This document shows, piece after piece, positions 8,963 to 18,105 of a stretch of DNA of 64,000 bases; the first letter of the stretch is position 1, and the number at the start of each line of letters is the position of its first letter. The stretch comes from Vibrio diabolicus (GTDB lineage Bacteria > Pseudomonadota > Gammaproteobacteria > Enterobacterales > Vibrionaceae). The position numbers and the translations under genes are program-made. The DNA lies in contig CCKK01000024.1 of NCBI GenBank assembly GCA_001048675.1, positions 52,000 to 115,999 on the forward strand. The letters are read 5' to 3'. A model generated the notes under the pieces. The model worked only from the letters and a program-made list of their open reading frames with translations, did no database searches and was not told where the DNA came from.

Positions 8963-9282
8963 TTGCCTTGACCTCCGGTATTAAAAAATCTCGCTAACAT
9001 TTGGCTAGCCAGCTTGCGGATAAAGTTGATCGAGTCTGCTCCGTTGTTCGACGCAATGAGGACAAGCGCGCTGGTATAACCAGCCTCCACACCCTCGCTT
9101 TCACACAAGTAAGCGACTATCAAACCGACCACCAACGCCAGCGTTAGCTCGGTTAAAAAATCAAGGAATCCACCAGCTAGACGTTGCTCGCGTATGCCTT
9201 GGAGATATGACCCAACACCACTGAGGACAGATAGAGCCAGTACGCTAATCGCAAAGCTCTCACCAACAACTGACACTGGCAT
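8959..9282 (-). CDS. LydA-type phage holin, 107 aa
   Basis: A small membrane protein with hydrophobic segments at about residues 8-25, 40-60 and 68-82 (LTLALVVGLIVAYL is the clearest) and a charged, Gly/Gln-rich tail, matching the LydA/holin family 3 layout. Holins permeabilise the inner membrane at lysis. In P1 lydA belongs to the darA operon, and here too the holin is followed directly by Dar-related genes, which supports both assignments. A second, unrelated holin-like gene lies at 54971-55321 beside the amidase. Confidence 0.7.
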   Translation of the reverse strand: MPVSVVGESFAISVLALSVLSGVGSYLQGIREQRLAGGFLDFLTELTLALVVGLIVAYLCESEGVEAGYTSALVLIASNNGADSINFIRKLASQMLARFFNTGGQGK

Positions 9283-9419
9283 TAAATCCCCCTTTCGTAT
9301 ATTACCTAGCGAGTGTATTCGGAATGGTGGCTTTTGCTCAATAGACGGGCGTTACTTACTTTTGAATGGGTATCAAATAGGGCTGTTTTGCGGAAAAAGT
9401 TAGATTTCAAGAGCCTATA

Positions 9420-9459
9420 TAAAAAAGAAGCCTCTCACCCAAAAGGCTGGTGAGAGGCT
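9420..9459 (-). terminator. Rho-independent terminator
   Basis: GCCTCTCACC (9430-9439) pairs with GGTGAGAGGC (9449-9458). On the minus strand the stem is followed by TTCTTTTTT. Confidence 0.9.
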
Positions 9460-9535
9460 AATCCAAGCGTTTTGTTGCGCGGCAACGCATACAAAACTTC
9501 CAACGAGGATAGTCGAGTCGAATCGATATTTGACG
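9420..9535 (-). ncRNA. Candidate short RNA between promoter and terminator
   Basis: A minus-strand promoter (TTGATG, 16 bases, TATAAT at 9542-9569) and the terminator at 9420-9459 would bound a transcript of about 115 nt. No start codon with a convincing leader is seen in that strand. It contains an internal hairpin around GCGTTGCCGCGCAAC. The transcript is inferred and has not been observed. Confidence 0.35.
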
Positions 9536-9541
9536 AGGAAG

Positions 9542-9569
9542 ATTATATAAATATTGATTTTCGCATCAA
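9542..9569 (-). promoter_or_regulatory. Sigma70-like promoter below paired palindromes
   Basis: Minus strand: -35 TTGATG (9564-9569), 16-base spacer, -10 TATAAT (9542-9547). Palindrome copies at 9581-9598 and 9622-9639 lie immediately upstream, in position to act as activator or repressor sites. Confidence 0.5.
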
Positions 9570-9580
9570 TATGCGCCCAT

Positions 9581-9639
9581 GTTTTCGCATGCGAAAACTT
9601 TAGGGAATGGCATGTTTTAAAGTTCTCGCATGCGAAAAC
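9581..9639. repeat. Phage palindrome copies 5 and 6, 41 bp apart
   Basis: A perfect copy at 9581-9598 and a GTTCTC variant at 9622-9639, start to start 41 bp, in the gap between the large fibre gene and the candidate short RNA. Confidence 0.8.
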
Positions 9640-9682
9640 TTTTGCAAAAAAAGGGACAGCATCGTGTCCCTTTGGTTGATGG

Positions 9683-12307
9683 TTATGGCTTGATGTAGCG
9701 GATCGAGAAATGCGAACCCCGAATAGGCGTGGATGCACCTCTGTCTAAGAATTGAATAAGCTCACCGTAGTATAATTTTCCTACCCATCGACAAGTCGTT
9801 GGCACGGCATCGAAGTCGTTGGAATCACTTTGAGCCTCCGCTATAATTTTATTGCTTTTGGCGATTGCAGAGTACACAGTCGATGAGTTTGAAGCATTGC
9901 GGCGTCGTATCGCAGTCCATTCAATTTCGTAATACCCCTCAACACGAACATCAAAACCAGCAACCGGAGCGTTGTAGTTAATCAAATCAAACGGATCGAG
10001 GAAACATCCTATCCAATTCTTGAACTCCCATGTAATGCCATCTATCGTAAGGTTGCCCTCTCTTAGCCCCGCATTACAGCCCAAGGCAACCTCTCCAGCG
10101 CGTGATGAAACACCCGCTAGTTTACTATCAACGTAGTCTTTACGTGCGAGAGAGTTACCAGCCGAGCTCTGAGGCGAACCTGCATATACATTGCCGTCCT
10201 TAATGTCTACATAATTACTGCGGCGGTTAGTGTAGAAGCGCATCCGACCCTCTGAGTTAGATAGGATCTGAATACCAGAACGGATATTGGTGCCATCATA
10301 GTAAGAGGCTAACGCCCAATGCGCACTTGAACTATCTCTACAGTTGATACTGAATCCCGCACGGCCATTCGTCGCCCATGATGAATCCATAAAACTATTA
10401 TCCATACGAACGGAATCAGTCGAACCACTCCATGAGCCAACTGTTATTTCACCATCAGTACGAAGCAATGAGTTACCGAAAAAGACACCAGAAAAGCCAC
10501 CAGCATCGTTAATTCGTAACCAAGAACCATCTGTAGCTCTAATCCCTTGTTTACCACCAAAATCCAAGGTTTGGTTTAAATTTATATTTAGACCCGAAGA
10601 AGCTACGATGGGATTGTAGAAATAGAAACCACTCGATGCTTCCGTTTGGAGGTGGCACCAAGAAGAATTACGAGAACCAATCCAAGTTTTCTTTGTAGAG
10701 TAATCAAGCTCTAAACCCTTTCCATCAACAGAGTTAATTGCCCCTAAGTCTTTATTGTAAGACGTATAGCTAGTGACCATTCGCCCTTTGACAATACCCG
10801 CTGGCTGGCTTGCCCCCTTATTGCTAACGTATGGCGTAATGGTGTGACTACACATGTATCGAATAAGAATGTTCGTACTGTAGGCACTACGTGTTTTTAC
10901 ATAGATGGCGTAATTGTCACCGCTAGTATTTACCCAACCAAACTCACTAAATGGTAAGCCGCTAGGATGGTCTGTAATAACCTGACCATTTAGACCTTTA
11001 GGGTTTCCGTTACTGGCTCTCAGAATCATTTGATGTCGTGACGACTGATAGTGCAAGTCAGTGTTAAAGCCAGCACCACCAAAGAACTCAATAACCGCAG
11101 TAGAGCTTGATTGAGGCATCGTTACGTTAGCAACCTGACACCAAGAATTATCACTTCCTAAAGAGGTACGGACAACTTGAGTACGGTTGTTCGCCTCGGT
11201 GATTACCTTTTGCCCTTGAATCTTGATAGGAACATTGGAATTAAGCTCTGAGCGAGTCAGATCTAGCTTGGCCACTCCACCATTATGAGCACCACCCACC
11301 GCGATTTGAACGTAAGCATCCGACGAATTAGAACCGTTCGTTAAGTAAACCGCCCGACGATTACCAATCAACCCGTACCCGTCCAGCTTAACTTGCTCGC
11401 TCGATGGAACGTTATTACCAGCGCGAGTGCCTTGCACTTCAACACTACGATTCGAAGATACCGACTCTGTAGCGTTTAGGGAGCCGTATAGTGTTGATTC
11501 ACCACCTTTGCGGATCTTTAATCGACTTGAAACGTCACTTTCTACAACCTCAAAGGTGCCATCGGTTTTCGTTTCAACATGAAAGCGCTTACCTGCATGA
11601 CCTATGTGCAATTGAGAAACATTGGAACTGCCCTCATCAATGAGTAGGCCACCAGTCAATGTACCGCCTGACAGTTTTAGGTAGCGGCCATCGGCTTGCG
11701 CTTGAGTCATCTTTGAGGCTGCAAGGTCATACGCTTTCTTAACGGCACCTGCCGCCGCAAATTTCACATCGCTAGCATCATTAACCGCTGCTGTGAATGC
11801 GTAGTTCGGCACGTTTGATAGACCAACTTGAGCTTTCGTAACCTTGTGTGGGTTCGAGTTGTCTGATTTGTGTTGAGCAATGTTGGTTGTAATGGCCGCT
11901 ACCGCATCTTCTTGATCCATGAGCGCGTCACCAAGCTCTTTGATTGTATCGAGCGCTTCTGCTGGCGCACCACCAATCAAAGTGCTGATACGTTCGTCGG
12001 TGTGCTTGTTCGCGTTTGTCTCTGCTTGCTCTGCGCGGTCATAAGCTGCGTTACCGCGATTTAAACCCTCAACGCCTTTGTCGTATGCTTGTTTAACAGC
12101 ACCAGCGGTCGCAAGTTTACTGTTGGACGTGTCTGATACCGAGCTGGTGGCCGGATAGTTTGGTACGTTACCTAAGCCTACTTGTGCCTTTGTGACTCCG
12201 TGCGGGTTCGTTTTATTGCTAGCGTGCTCATCCACTTTTGTCGTGATTTCTTCACGCAATTTTCGAGCTGGACTACCACCAACTTGAGTCAATTTTTTTA
12301 ATGCCAT
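9683..12307 (-). CDS. Large tail fibre, probable receptor-binding protein, 874 aa
   Basis: The first 220 residues contain two repeats of the fibre module NPHxVTKAQVGLxNVPNY followed by AGAVKxAYD, typical of trimeric long fibres. A central beta-rich, Gly/Ser/Asn-rich shaft follows, and the last 140 residues (from LGCNAGLREG) form a compact aromatic domain, probably the receptor-binding tip. It is the last gene of the fibre group and is followed by a terminator. The shared module with the 419-aa gene at 13588 suggests the fibre genes arose by duplication. I found no reverse transcriptase or template repeat nearby. Confidence 0.75.
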   Translation of the reverse strand: MALKKLTQVGGSPARKLREEITTKVDEHASNKTNPHGVTKAQVGLGNVPNYPATSSVSDTSNSKLATAGAVKQAYDKGVEGLNRGNAAYDRAEQAETNANKHTDERISTLIGGAPAEALDTIKELGDALMDQEDAVAAITTNIAQHKSDNSNPHKVTKAQVGLSNVPNYAFTAAVNDASDVKFAAAGAVKKAYDLAASKMTQAQADGRYLKLSGGTLTGGLLIDEGSSNVSQLHIGHAGKRFHVETKTDGTFEVVESDVSSRLKIRKGGESTLYGSLNATESVSSNRSVEVQGTRAGNNVPSSEQVKLDGYGLIGNRRAVYLTNGSNSSDAYVQIAVGGAHNGGVAKLDLTRSELNSNVPIKIQGQKVITEANNRTQVVRTSLGSDNSWCQVANVTMPQSSSTAVIEFFGGAGFNTDLHYQSSRHQMILRASNGNPKGLNGQVITDHPSGLPFSEFGWVNTSGDNYAIYVKTRSAYSTNILIRYMCSHTITPYVSNKGASQPAGIVKGRMVTSYTSYNKDLGAINSVDGKGLELDYSTKKTWIGSRNSSWCHLQTEASSGFYFYNPIVASSGLNINLNQTLDFGGKQGIRATDGSWLRINDAGGFSGVFFGNSLLRTDGEITVGSWSGSTDSVRMDNSFMDSSWATNGRAGFSINCRDSSSAHWALASYYDGTNIRSGIQILSNSEGRMRFYTNRRSNYVDIKDGNVYAGSPQSSAGNSLARKDYVDSKLAGVSSRAGEVALGCNAGLREGNLTIDGITWEFKNWIGCFLDPFDLINYNAPVAGFDVRVEGYYEIEWTAIRRRNASNSSTVYSAIAKSNKIIAEAQSDSNDFDAVPTTCRWVGKLYYGELIQFLDRGASTPIRGSHFSIRYIKP

Positions 12308-12397
12308 TCAGAAATATGCCTTTCTCAATTCATTGACTAGCAACTCCGACAAAGCGCCGGAGCACATCGTTAATGGGGAAGTAGGAAAGGTCATGGC

Positions 12398-13516
12398 TTA
12401 CTTGAAGCCGATAACAGTCACAATGTCACCAGCTTGTAACTGCTCACCAAACGTAATTGTGTTGCCAGATAGGCTCCATACACCTGCGTTCTGCATTACA
12501 CCGCACACGCTTAGAACAAGGATTGCTGACACTGTACCTGCTGGCAGAGCCACCGTAGTTGATGCAGATTCGACAGTAATATCTACCGTTCGGATCGCGT
12601 CTTTGATTGAGACGCCTAGGCTATCCTTGGTGGCATACTTACCGTCAGATTCCGCTTTGGTGTATGACGCGCCGCTAGCTGCTAGACCGCTACGCGCTTG
12701 TGAAATGATTTGAGATTTAGTTGTGTTCTCAAGCTTCGCTGCGTTAACGGCAGTTGCGCCAGCGTCTAGTGCGCCCACGTCTTCTGCGGTTAGCTCGACG
12801 TTTGCGCTTAGCGCGTGACCGTTGATGGTGCGAGTCTTTGGCACTGCATTCACAACGCGAGAGTCGTTACCCTGCATCACTGTGTTAGCGGTAGTACCAA
12901 AGTCTTTGTTGAATGCTGTTTTTTTCTCAAGCGCTGGTTCCGCGCCAACGTCAGTCGCTTCAAGCACTACGTTACCGCGCTGACCATTAACCGACGAAAC
13001 GGCGTCAGTCGGTGTTAATAGTTCTTGCCAGTTCGCTAGTGTGCTCGCTGGTTGGCGCATAAGAACGAATGATTTACGCAGATCCGAACGGATTGCCATA
13101 TCACCCTCTTGCGCTGTAAGAGCAAGCATTTCCGCTTCTGACTTAACAGGGAACGTTTCTTTGATAGCGATAGCTGGCAATTGGCCTTGTGGGATCTTAC
13201 CAGTGCTATCTAGTGTAGCCACACCCTCTGCAACGCCTTTCTTGTTGTTAGGGATGTAGTCGTGCGTGTGGCTTGCTGGCGCTGCGCCCACATCTGAGTG
13301 AGTCAGAGTCACATCGCCCGTTAGTGGTTTGTTATTGATAGTGCGAGAAGTTGGGACAAGATTGGAGCGCGCTTCACTGACAACTTGTGCCTTGGTTTTC
13401 CCCTCTAGTTTTGATGAGTCTGTTGCGCGAGCGCCCGCTGGTAATGCACCAACGTCTTGCGCTGAAAGATCAGAAACAAGACGGTTGATGCGAGTTAATT
13501 TGTTTTGTGTAGCCAT
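12398..13516 (-). CDS. Tail fibre protein, 372 aa
   Basis: Contains several related modules: RTINNKPLTGDVTLTHSDVG, VNGQRGNVVLEATDVG and RTINGHALSANVELTAEDVG, the triple-beta-type repeats found in long fibre shafts. The last 65 residues (VDITVESASTTVAL to TVIGFK) resemble the C-terminal domain of the 419-aa gene upstream. It lies between two other fibre genes on the same strand, so it is probably a joint or shaft segment of the same fibre. Confidence 0.7.
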   Translation of the reverse strand: MATQNKLTRINRLVSDLSAQDVGALPAGARATDSSKLEGKTKAQVVSEARSNLVPTSRTINNKPLTGDVTLTHSDVGAAPASHTHDYIPNNKKGVAEGVATLDSTGKIPQGQLPAIAIKETFPVKSEAEMLALTAQEGDMAIRSDLRKSFVLMRQPASTLANWQELLTPTDAVSSVNGQRGNVVLEATDVGAEPALEKKTAFNKDFGTTANTVMQGNDSRVVNAVPKTRTINGHALSANVELTAEDVGALDAGATAVNAAKLENTTKSQIISQARSGLAASGASYTKAESDGKYATKDSLGVSIKDAIRTVDITVESASTTVALPAGTVSAILVLSVCGVMQNAGVWSLSGNTITFGEQLQAGDIVTVIGFK

Positions 13517-13587
13517 AAAAAATCCAATTTCGTTGTTAGTAAAAAGGGCATTTATGGGGAATAGGGCTAGGGGAATTTGAAAACTGA

Positions 13588-14847
13588 TTAGCCGACCAAG
13601 GTGATCTCCGTTCCTGCTGCAATTTCGTCAACAAACTGGATAACATCACCGTCCGGTGAGATGGTGTAAGCAATATCTTTTGATTGCTGCACACCCTGTA
13701 GGAACACCAGCTTAATCGCGCGTTCTTCAAAGACTGGTGGAACAGTGAAAGTATTCGACGTACTAGCGAAGTGGCTATGGAATACTTCCATAGGCGCGCC
13801 AGCGATACCGCTGTTTATGATGGCTTCAAGGTTATCGATATGCTCTTGAAGCTCGGCAATGATAGAGCTTGAGCTTAGTGATGGGACACCTAGAGTAATC
13901 ACCACTTCATCACCCGTTTCAAGTGGTTCGGCTACTTCAACCTCATTAGTGTCTTTCAAGAATTGCCAAGCACTGTCTTTGGTCTGCACGATACCTTGGA
14001 TAGACAATGAATCTACTTCCGGCACTTCGTAAGGCAATGCGATTTTTGTTTCGCCACCAGACGCAATATACGGCCAATGTTCAACCGACTTGTTGTATGC
14101 AGCAGCAGCTTTGTCGTGAACCAACTTGATGGCTCTCGCAGTGGCATAAAGCTGATCGTTATCTACGTTTATCTGACTGGTTGCGTCCCAGTTGTTTACC
14201 AAGCTAAGGCCAACTTGCGCTTTGGTTACATGGTGCGGGTTTTCACGGTCTGCGTAGTGCGCATTGGCTTCGGCGCGCATCGCATATTGCTTATGTGGAT
14301 CGGGATGTGAAACGTGACCTTGTAGGTCATAACCGCCTTGTTCACGATCATCAAAGTTAAGGTGTTCACTTTTGAGTTGGGTAACGCCATCTGGCACGGT
14401 AGCGCGACACAATATCAAATGATGATCTTCAACCGCTTCCTGCGGAAGCACCTTAATTTCGGACGCTTCAATGTCTGACGCTAAATCGACTTGTTTTGTC
14501 TTTACGCCAAACTTATAGAACGCTTCGAGCACCACATAAGAAGTGGCACCAGCCGGAATCTCCACATCAACATCGTGTTGTTGTCGAACGGTTAACACAT
14601 AGTCGTCGCGCTCAACTAACGCCACGCCAAATTGTTCACCACTGCTCACACGCAGTTTCATTCCACCAGCAGGAGCACATTCAAAACCACGGAAAATACC
14701 AGCGCGAACGATGCCGTAAAACTTACGGTTTAGGCTGTTACTGGCCAGTGGTTCTAGGTACTGCGTATCGGTGATAAGCGGTAGCGCTTGCCAGTCCGTT
14801 AGCAGTGGCGGGATGATGATCGTTTCTTCGAAGTTTGGGCGACTCAT
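13588..14847 (-). CDS. Tail fibre or fibre-attachment protein, 419 aa
   Basis: The N-terminal 180 residues resemble baseplate-attachment domains of fibres, followed by a histidine-rich HVSHPDPHKQYAMR and one copy of the NPHHVTKAQVGLSLVNNW module shared with the 874-aa fibre. The C-terminus (VPPVFEERAIKLVFLQGVQQ to EITLVG) repeats an earlier segment of the same protein. Its stop and the start of the 153-aa gene share one base (14847). It is probably the proximal fibre component linking baseplate and shaft. Confidence 0.65.
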   Translation of the reverse strand: MSRPNFEETIIIPPLLTDWQALPLITDTQYLEPLASNSLNRKFYGIVRAGIFRGFECAPAGGMKLRVSSGEQFGVALVERDDYVLTVRQQHDVDVEIPAGATSYVVLEAFYKFGVKTKQVDLASDIEASEIKVLPQEAVEDHHLILCRATVPDGVTQLKSEHLNFDDREQGGYDLQGHVSHPDPHKQYAMRAEANAHYADRENPHHVTKAQVGLSLVNNWDATSQINVDNDQLYATARAIKLVHDKAAAAYNKSVEHWPYIASGGETKIALPYEVPEVDSLSIQGIVQTKDSAWQFLKDTNEVEVAEPLETGDEVVITLGVPSLSSSSIIAELQEHIDNLEAIINSGIAGAPMEVFHSHFASTSNTFTVPPVFEERAIKLVFLQGVQQSKDIAYTISPDGDVIQFVDEIAAGTEITLVG

Positions 14848-15308
14848 TAGGCACCTACCTGCGCCAATTGAGCGCTATCCGTGCGAGCCGTGTTAATCAC
14901 GATTTCTATCGATAGACCACGGTCAGAGTAGATCCAAACTGGTTGAGTGACAGCCACTAGAATCAGACCGCCGCTCGCATCTTTCACGCCGACGCAAGAG
15001 AACTGGTATTGTTCATCTTCTGCTAGCGTACCCGCTGGCAAGTTTGCCGTGATTACGATATTGCCGTTCACATAGGCGTAGTTCGCCTTAGAACGGTAAA
15101 ACACGTTTTCAACGGTTGTCTTATCCAGTGGGATAGGCATGCAGCTAGGCTTGCCCTCAATTTCTTGGATAAGGTCAAAACCCCATTCAAGATCGCCAAA
15201 TTGGAAATAAGGCTCAGTACCATTGGTAGGCAACGACGACAAGGCGCGTTCGTCGTAATAACGATTAAGCAGTTCACACTGCGATAGGACTACTTTTTGT
15301 GTAAGCAC
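14847..15308 (-). CDS. Unknown tail-region protein, 153 aa
   Basis: A soluble beta-rich protein between the baseplate wedge gene and the first fibre gene, touching the latter at base 14847. Position suggests a baseplate component or fibre connector. It has no recognisable motif, no signal peptide and no membrane segment. Confidence 0.6.
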   Translation of the reverse strand: MLTQKVVLSQCELLNRYYDERALSSLPTNGTEPYFQFGDLEWGFDLIQEIEGKPSCMPIPLDKTTVENVFYRSKANYAYVNGNIVITANLPAGTLAEDEQYQFSCVGVKDASGGLILVAVTQPVWIYSDRGLSIEIVINTARTDSAQLAQVGA

Positions 15309-15364
15309 CTTTACGACCTCGTATAAGTCGTGGCGCTTTAATGGGACGGGGAGTAGGAATAGGG

Positions 15365-16204
15365 TTAATAGTACCGTCTATCAATGGAGATCGCATCTAA
15401 GGGGATCGCATCCATTCTAGGTGTACCATACATAGGGCTAGCAGGGCGTTCTTCCTGTGTCGTCGTTCCAGTTTGAACGAAATCCTGTTTATAGATCGGT
15501 GTTGATTCTATATCGGTCGTGGTCTGTTTTCCAACCGTAACATGGTCAGAATAGCTAGGTATTTCCACCATATCCATGACTTCAAATTCAATAGAATACA
15601 ATTGGCCATCTAAAACAATTCGTAATGGGATAAGAGGATGCACCACTCGCTTAATCTTCGCTTCGAATGCTCGAATGGCTTCCTCGGTAATGCCGTCCTC
15701 ACCTGCAATGTCGTTCAAAGGGATGCGAATAGCACCGCGACTAGTCAGAAAAAAGTCGCTCGGGTTTAGTCCGTTTTGCAGCTCTAACTCTGACTCGGGA
15801 ACTAAGAACGTGCCGTATGGAAATTGCTCTTGGTCTACTGGCGCGTAGATTCGTTCCCACTTAACACGTAACCCTTTAAATTCACGCGCGAGCGTTGAGA
15901 TAAGTGGATAAATGGTCTTTTTAAAGTGAATTTCGTCCTTACGCTGCATCACAACGTGTGGCAAGTCCTCATCGGCCACTTCGCCTAGTGGGAAGATTTT
16001 TCGCAGCTCTTTAATGTCTTCTAGCAGCGATTCTTTGTCCATTTCGTACAGTGAAGAACGCGCTTTGAGCTTTTCAATGTATGACTCTACGTGAGTTTCA
16101 ATTGACTCTGCGATCGCGCTTGCTAAATCTACCCAAGCGGTTTCCTTTTGACGCGCCTTGGTTAGCTGGCCAGATAGCCATTTTCTGAAGTCTCCAAATG
16201 CCAT
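15365..16204 (-). CDS. Probable baseplate wedge protein, 279 aa
   Basis: Follows the J-like gene in transcription order, where contractile-tail phages carry gpI/gp7-type wedge proteins. Helical N-terminus (FRKWLSGQLTKARQKE), then a beta-rich region with IYAPVDQEQFPYGTF and a low-complexity C-terminal arm rich in Thr/Pro. The ATG is preceded by AAGGCG and lies 25 bases downstream of three palindrome copies, suggesting it starts a new transcription unit. Assigned by position. Confidence 0.55.
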   Translation of the reverse strand: MAFGDFRKWLSGQLTKARQKETAWVDLASAIAESIETHVESYIEKLKARSSLYEMDKESLLEDIKELRKIFPLGEVADEDLPHVVMQRKDEIHFKKTIYPLISTLAREFKGLRVKWERIYAPVDQEQFPYGTFLVPESELELQNGLNPSDFFLTSRGAIRIPLNDIAGEDGITEEAIRAFEAKIKRVVHPLIPLRIVLDGQLYSIEFEVMDMVEIPSYSDHVTVGKQTTTDIESTPIYKQDFVQTGTTTQEERPASPMYGTPRMDAIPLDAISIDRRYY

Positions 16205-16228
16205 GTTTTTCGCCTTATTGGTGTAAAA

Positions 16229-16328
16229 GTTTTCGCATGCGAAAACTATACGGGATGATGTTTCTTAAAGTTCTCGCATGCGAAAACTATATAGTGTGTT
16301 GTGTTTTAAAGTTCTCGCATGCGAAAAC
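16229..16328. repeat. Phage palindrome copies 7-9, exact 41-bp spacing
   Basis: Copies at 16229-16246 (perfect), 16270-16287 and 16311-16328 (GTTCTC variants), each start 41 bp from the next. A degenerate half-site (GTGCGAAAACTTC) follows near 16348. This cluster fills the whole gap between two baseplate genes. Confidence 0.85.
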
Positions 16329-16360
16329 ATCCGTGTCTTTCTTGCTCCGTGCGAAAACTT

Positions 16361-17758
16361 CTATGAGTAATCGAAGTTCAGTTGAATGGTTGACGCATTC
16401 ACATCTAAATAGTGGTAAGTATCAATCGGGATGCGGTCAAGAATCCCAACGACTTCAACCTCAAACTCTTTAATACCCAAAGTCACGTTGAGCTCTTGGA
16501 TGGCATCCCAAATTTGGTTTTTGGTAATGCGCTCATTGCGACTTGTCTGTTTGCCAAATTTCTCATCTAACGCATCGGCCAGTACCTTTGTCGCCCATTC
16601 TGGATTTGAACTTGGGTAAAGCTTACCTTTGACCGTCACGGTAAATGGCACGTCCTTACGCTCCACCAGCTTATAGCGCTCGTTATAGCCCTCTCGGCCA
16701 GCGAATAGAACTTGGATTTCCTGATTCAAAATCTCGTCGGTTTTATCGGCAGAGTAAGCACAAATAAAGATCGTATTGATGTTGCGAACGTCCGGCGTTC
16801 CTGTGAGTTTTTCCTGCTCCGCTTCACCCCAAATCGACAACCAAGTAACACCAGAAATATTGCGCTTAACAAAGGTCATGTAATCCGAGTCCCACGCTAT
16901 CTGCTCGTCATAGATTGGCGAGTAAAGGGCGTTGTTTCGGATTGATTCAATGTCTTCCGGCTCTGCACCGCCGATAATGCTGGTGGAAGTTTTGATTGAG
17001 AGCTGGTCTTTATAGGCGCTTTGAACCCCCATATCGATAAGCTCTAAATACTGCGCATCGAGTAGGGTAGTCACACCATTAGTCAGCCATAGCTCAAACT
17101 CAATTACATCACCTGCCGCTGGCGCACGACCGTTATTGTTGTTACCAAAACGAACGCCTAGCTGGTCGGTTGGCTTGTAATACTCCATGTAGGCTTTGGA
17201 TTTGCCGTCTGTATTACGAAACTTAAAGACGTGCGTCCATTCTTCTCCGTTCACACGCACGATGATGTTATGAATACGCTTAGTCAGCTCTTGAGGGAAC
17301 GCCACGGCCAACCAGTTTTTTCCCTCATCGACCGTGTAGTTCATCTTGGACACTTCGAACTGTTGCACCTCTACTGCGACGCTTTCTTGCGGCATAAGAT
17401 CAATGGCTTCCATTAGCGTATAGCGCAATTGATTGTCAGCCACGCATTGGCTGTATTTCGGCAAGGTAACGCGCTTTGTTCCGGTATTGGTCACTAGCGC
17501 ACAGCCTTTCGATGGCGCTGCTTTTCGCCCTACATAGCCCTCAGTTTCAGCACCCGCCAAAATGGAGGTGCGTTTAGTGGCTAGCGTCAGGTAGGATTCT
17601 TGCAATGCACGGCTACTGATTGCTGCCATGCGTTCAACAATCTTGGCCACAAATAAGCAAAGGTAGTCAACGAACTGCGAACCTATATGACGCGACCACC
17701 AGCTTGAACCAGCAATCGCCTCGTTAAAGGTCTTTTTGACTTCTTCTAACTTGCTCAA
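16361..17758 (-). CDS. Baseplate J-like protein, 465 aa
   Basis: Fits the gpJ/gp6-like family: helical N-terminus (KKTFNEAIAGSSWWSRH), central ILAGAETEGYVGRKAAPSKG, and SYNERYKLVERKDVPF-type wedge features, with NNALYSPIYDEQIAW near residue 280. J-like proteins form the baseplate wedge ring that controls sheath contraction. It follows the gp25-like gene and overlaps its end by four bases, the standard order in contractile tails. Confidence 0.7.
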   Translation of the reverse strand: MSKLEEVKKTFNEAIAGSSWWSRHIGSQFVDYLCLFVAKIVERMAAISSRALQESYLTLATKRTSILAGAETEGYVGRKAAPSKGCALVTNTGTKRVTLPKYSQCVADNQLRYTLMEAIDLMPQESVAVEVQQFEVSKMNYTVDEGKNWLAVAFPQELTKRIHNIIVRVNGEEWTHVFKFRNTDGKSKAYMEYYKPTDQLGVRFGNNNNGRAPAAGDVIEFELWLTNGVTTLLDAQYLELIDMGVQSAYKDQLSIKTSTSIIGGAEPEDIESIRNNALYSPIYDEQIAWDSDYMTFVKRNISGVTWLSIWGEAEQEKLTGTPDVRNINTIFICAYSADKTDEILNQEIQVLFAGREGYNERYKLVERKDVPFTVTVKGKLYPSSNPEWATKVLADALDEKFGKQTSRNERITKNQIWDAIQELNVTLGIKEFEVEVVGILDRIPIDTYHYLDVNASTIQLNFDYS

Positions 17759-18102
17759 AACGTAATACCTCTCTCCAACGTTTGACCGTTCACAACGATC
17801 GTCAATTTGTAGGCATCGATACCGTTCACGCTTGGCTCTACGGCAATGCCTTGAACCACCGCGTCTTTCACGTCAATTGGGAGGGTTAATAGGATTGAGT
17901 TTTCGATAGCTGCTGCTGTGGTTTCGTTTATTGGTTCATGCTTGTATGCCCCTAATCTGTTGCCCCATTTTGGAGCGCCCCAAACTTGGCCTTGAGGTGT
18001 ATCGAGCCATTCAGATACGCGCGCAACGATCGCGTGTTTCTCATCGGCTACTTTTACACCATCAATATCGACCCGTAGTAAGTAATCAATTTCTTGGCTC
18101 AT
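17755..18102 (-). CDS. gp25-like baseplate wedge protein, 115 aa
   Basis: Length and layout match the gpW/gp25 lysozyme-like baseplate family, with WLDTPQGQVWGAPKWGNRLG near residue 35 and a C-terminal strand pair ending TLERGITF. It initiates the sheath and wedge assembly in contractile tails. It lies between the large tail gene and the J-like gene, overlapping the latter by ATGA-type coupling. Confidence 0.7.
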   Translation of the reverse strand: MSQEIDYLLRVDIDGVKVADEKHAIVARVSEWLDTPQGQVWGAPKWGNRLGAYKHEPINETTAAAIENSILLTLPIDVKDAVVQGIAVEPSVNGIDAYKLTIVVNGQTLERGITF

Positions 18103-18105
18103 TTA

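Noticed and set aside
9415..9738. 107-codon minus-strand open frame between fibre gene and terminator
   Set aside because: It overlaps the end of the fibre gene, runs across two palindromes and a terminator, and has no leader.
9683..14847. Diversity-generating retroelement acting on the tail fibres
   Set aside because: No reverse transcriptase and no template/variable repeat pair was seen; the similar fibre segments are ordinary structural modules.
256..16328. Palindromes as parS partition sites or terminators
   Set aside because: The core GCATGC differs from the parS consensus, and the short 7-bp stems lack a consistent T tract; an operator role remains the simplest reading.
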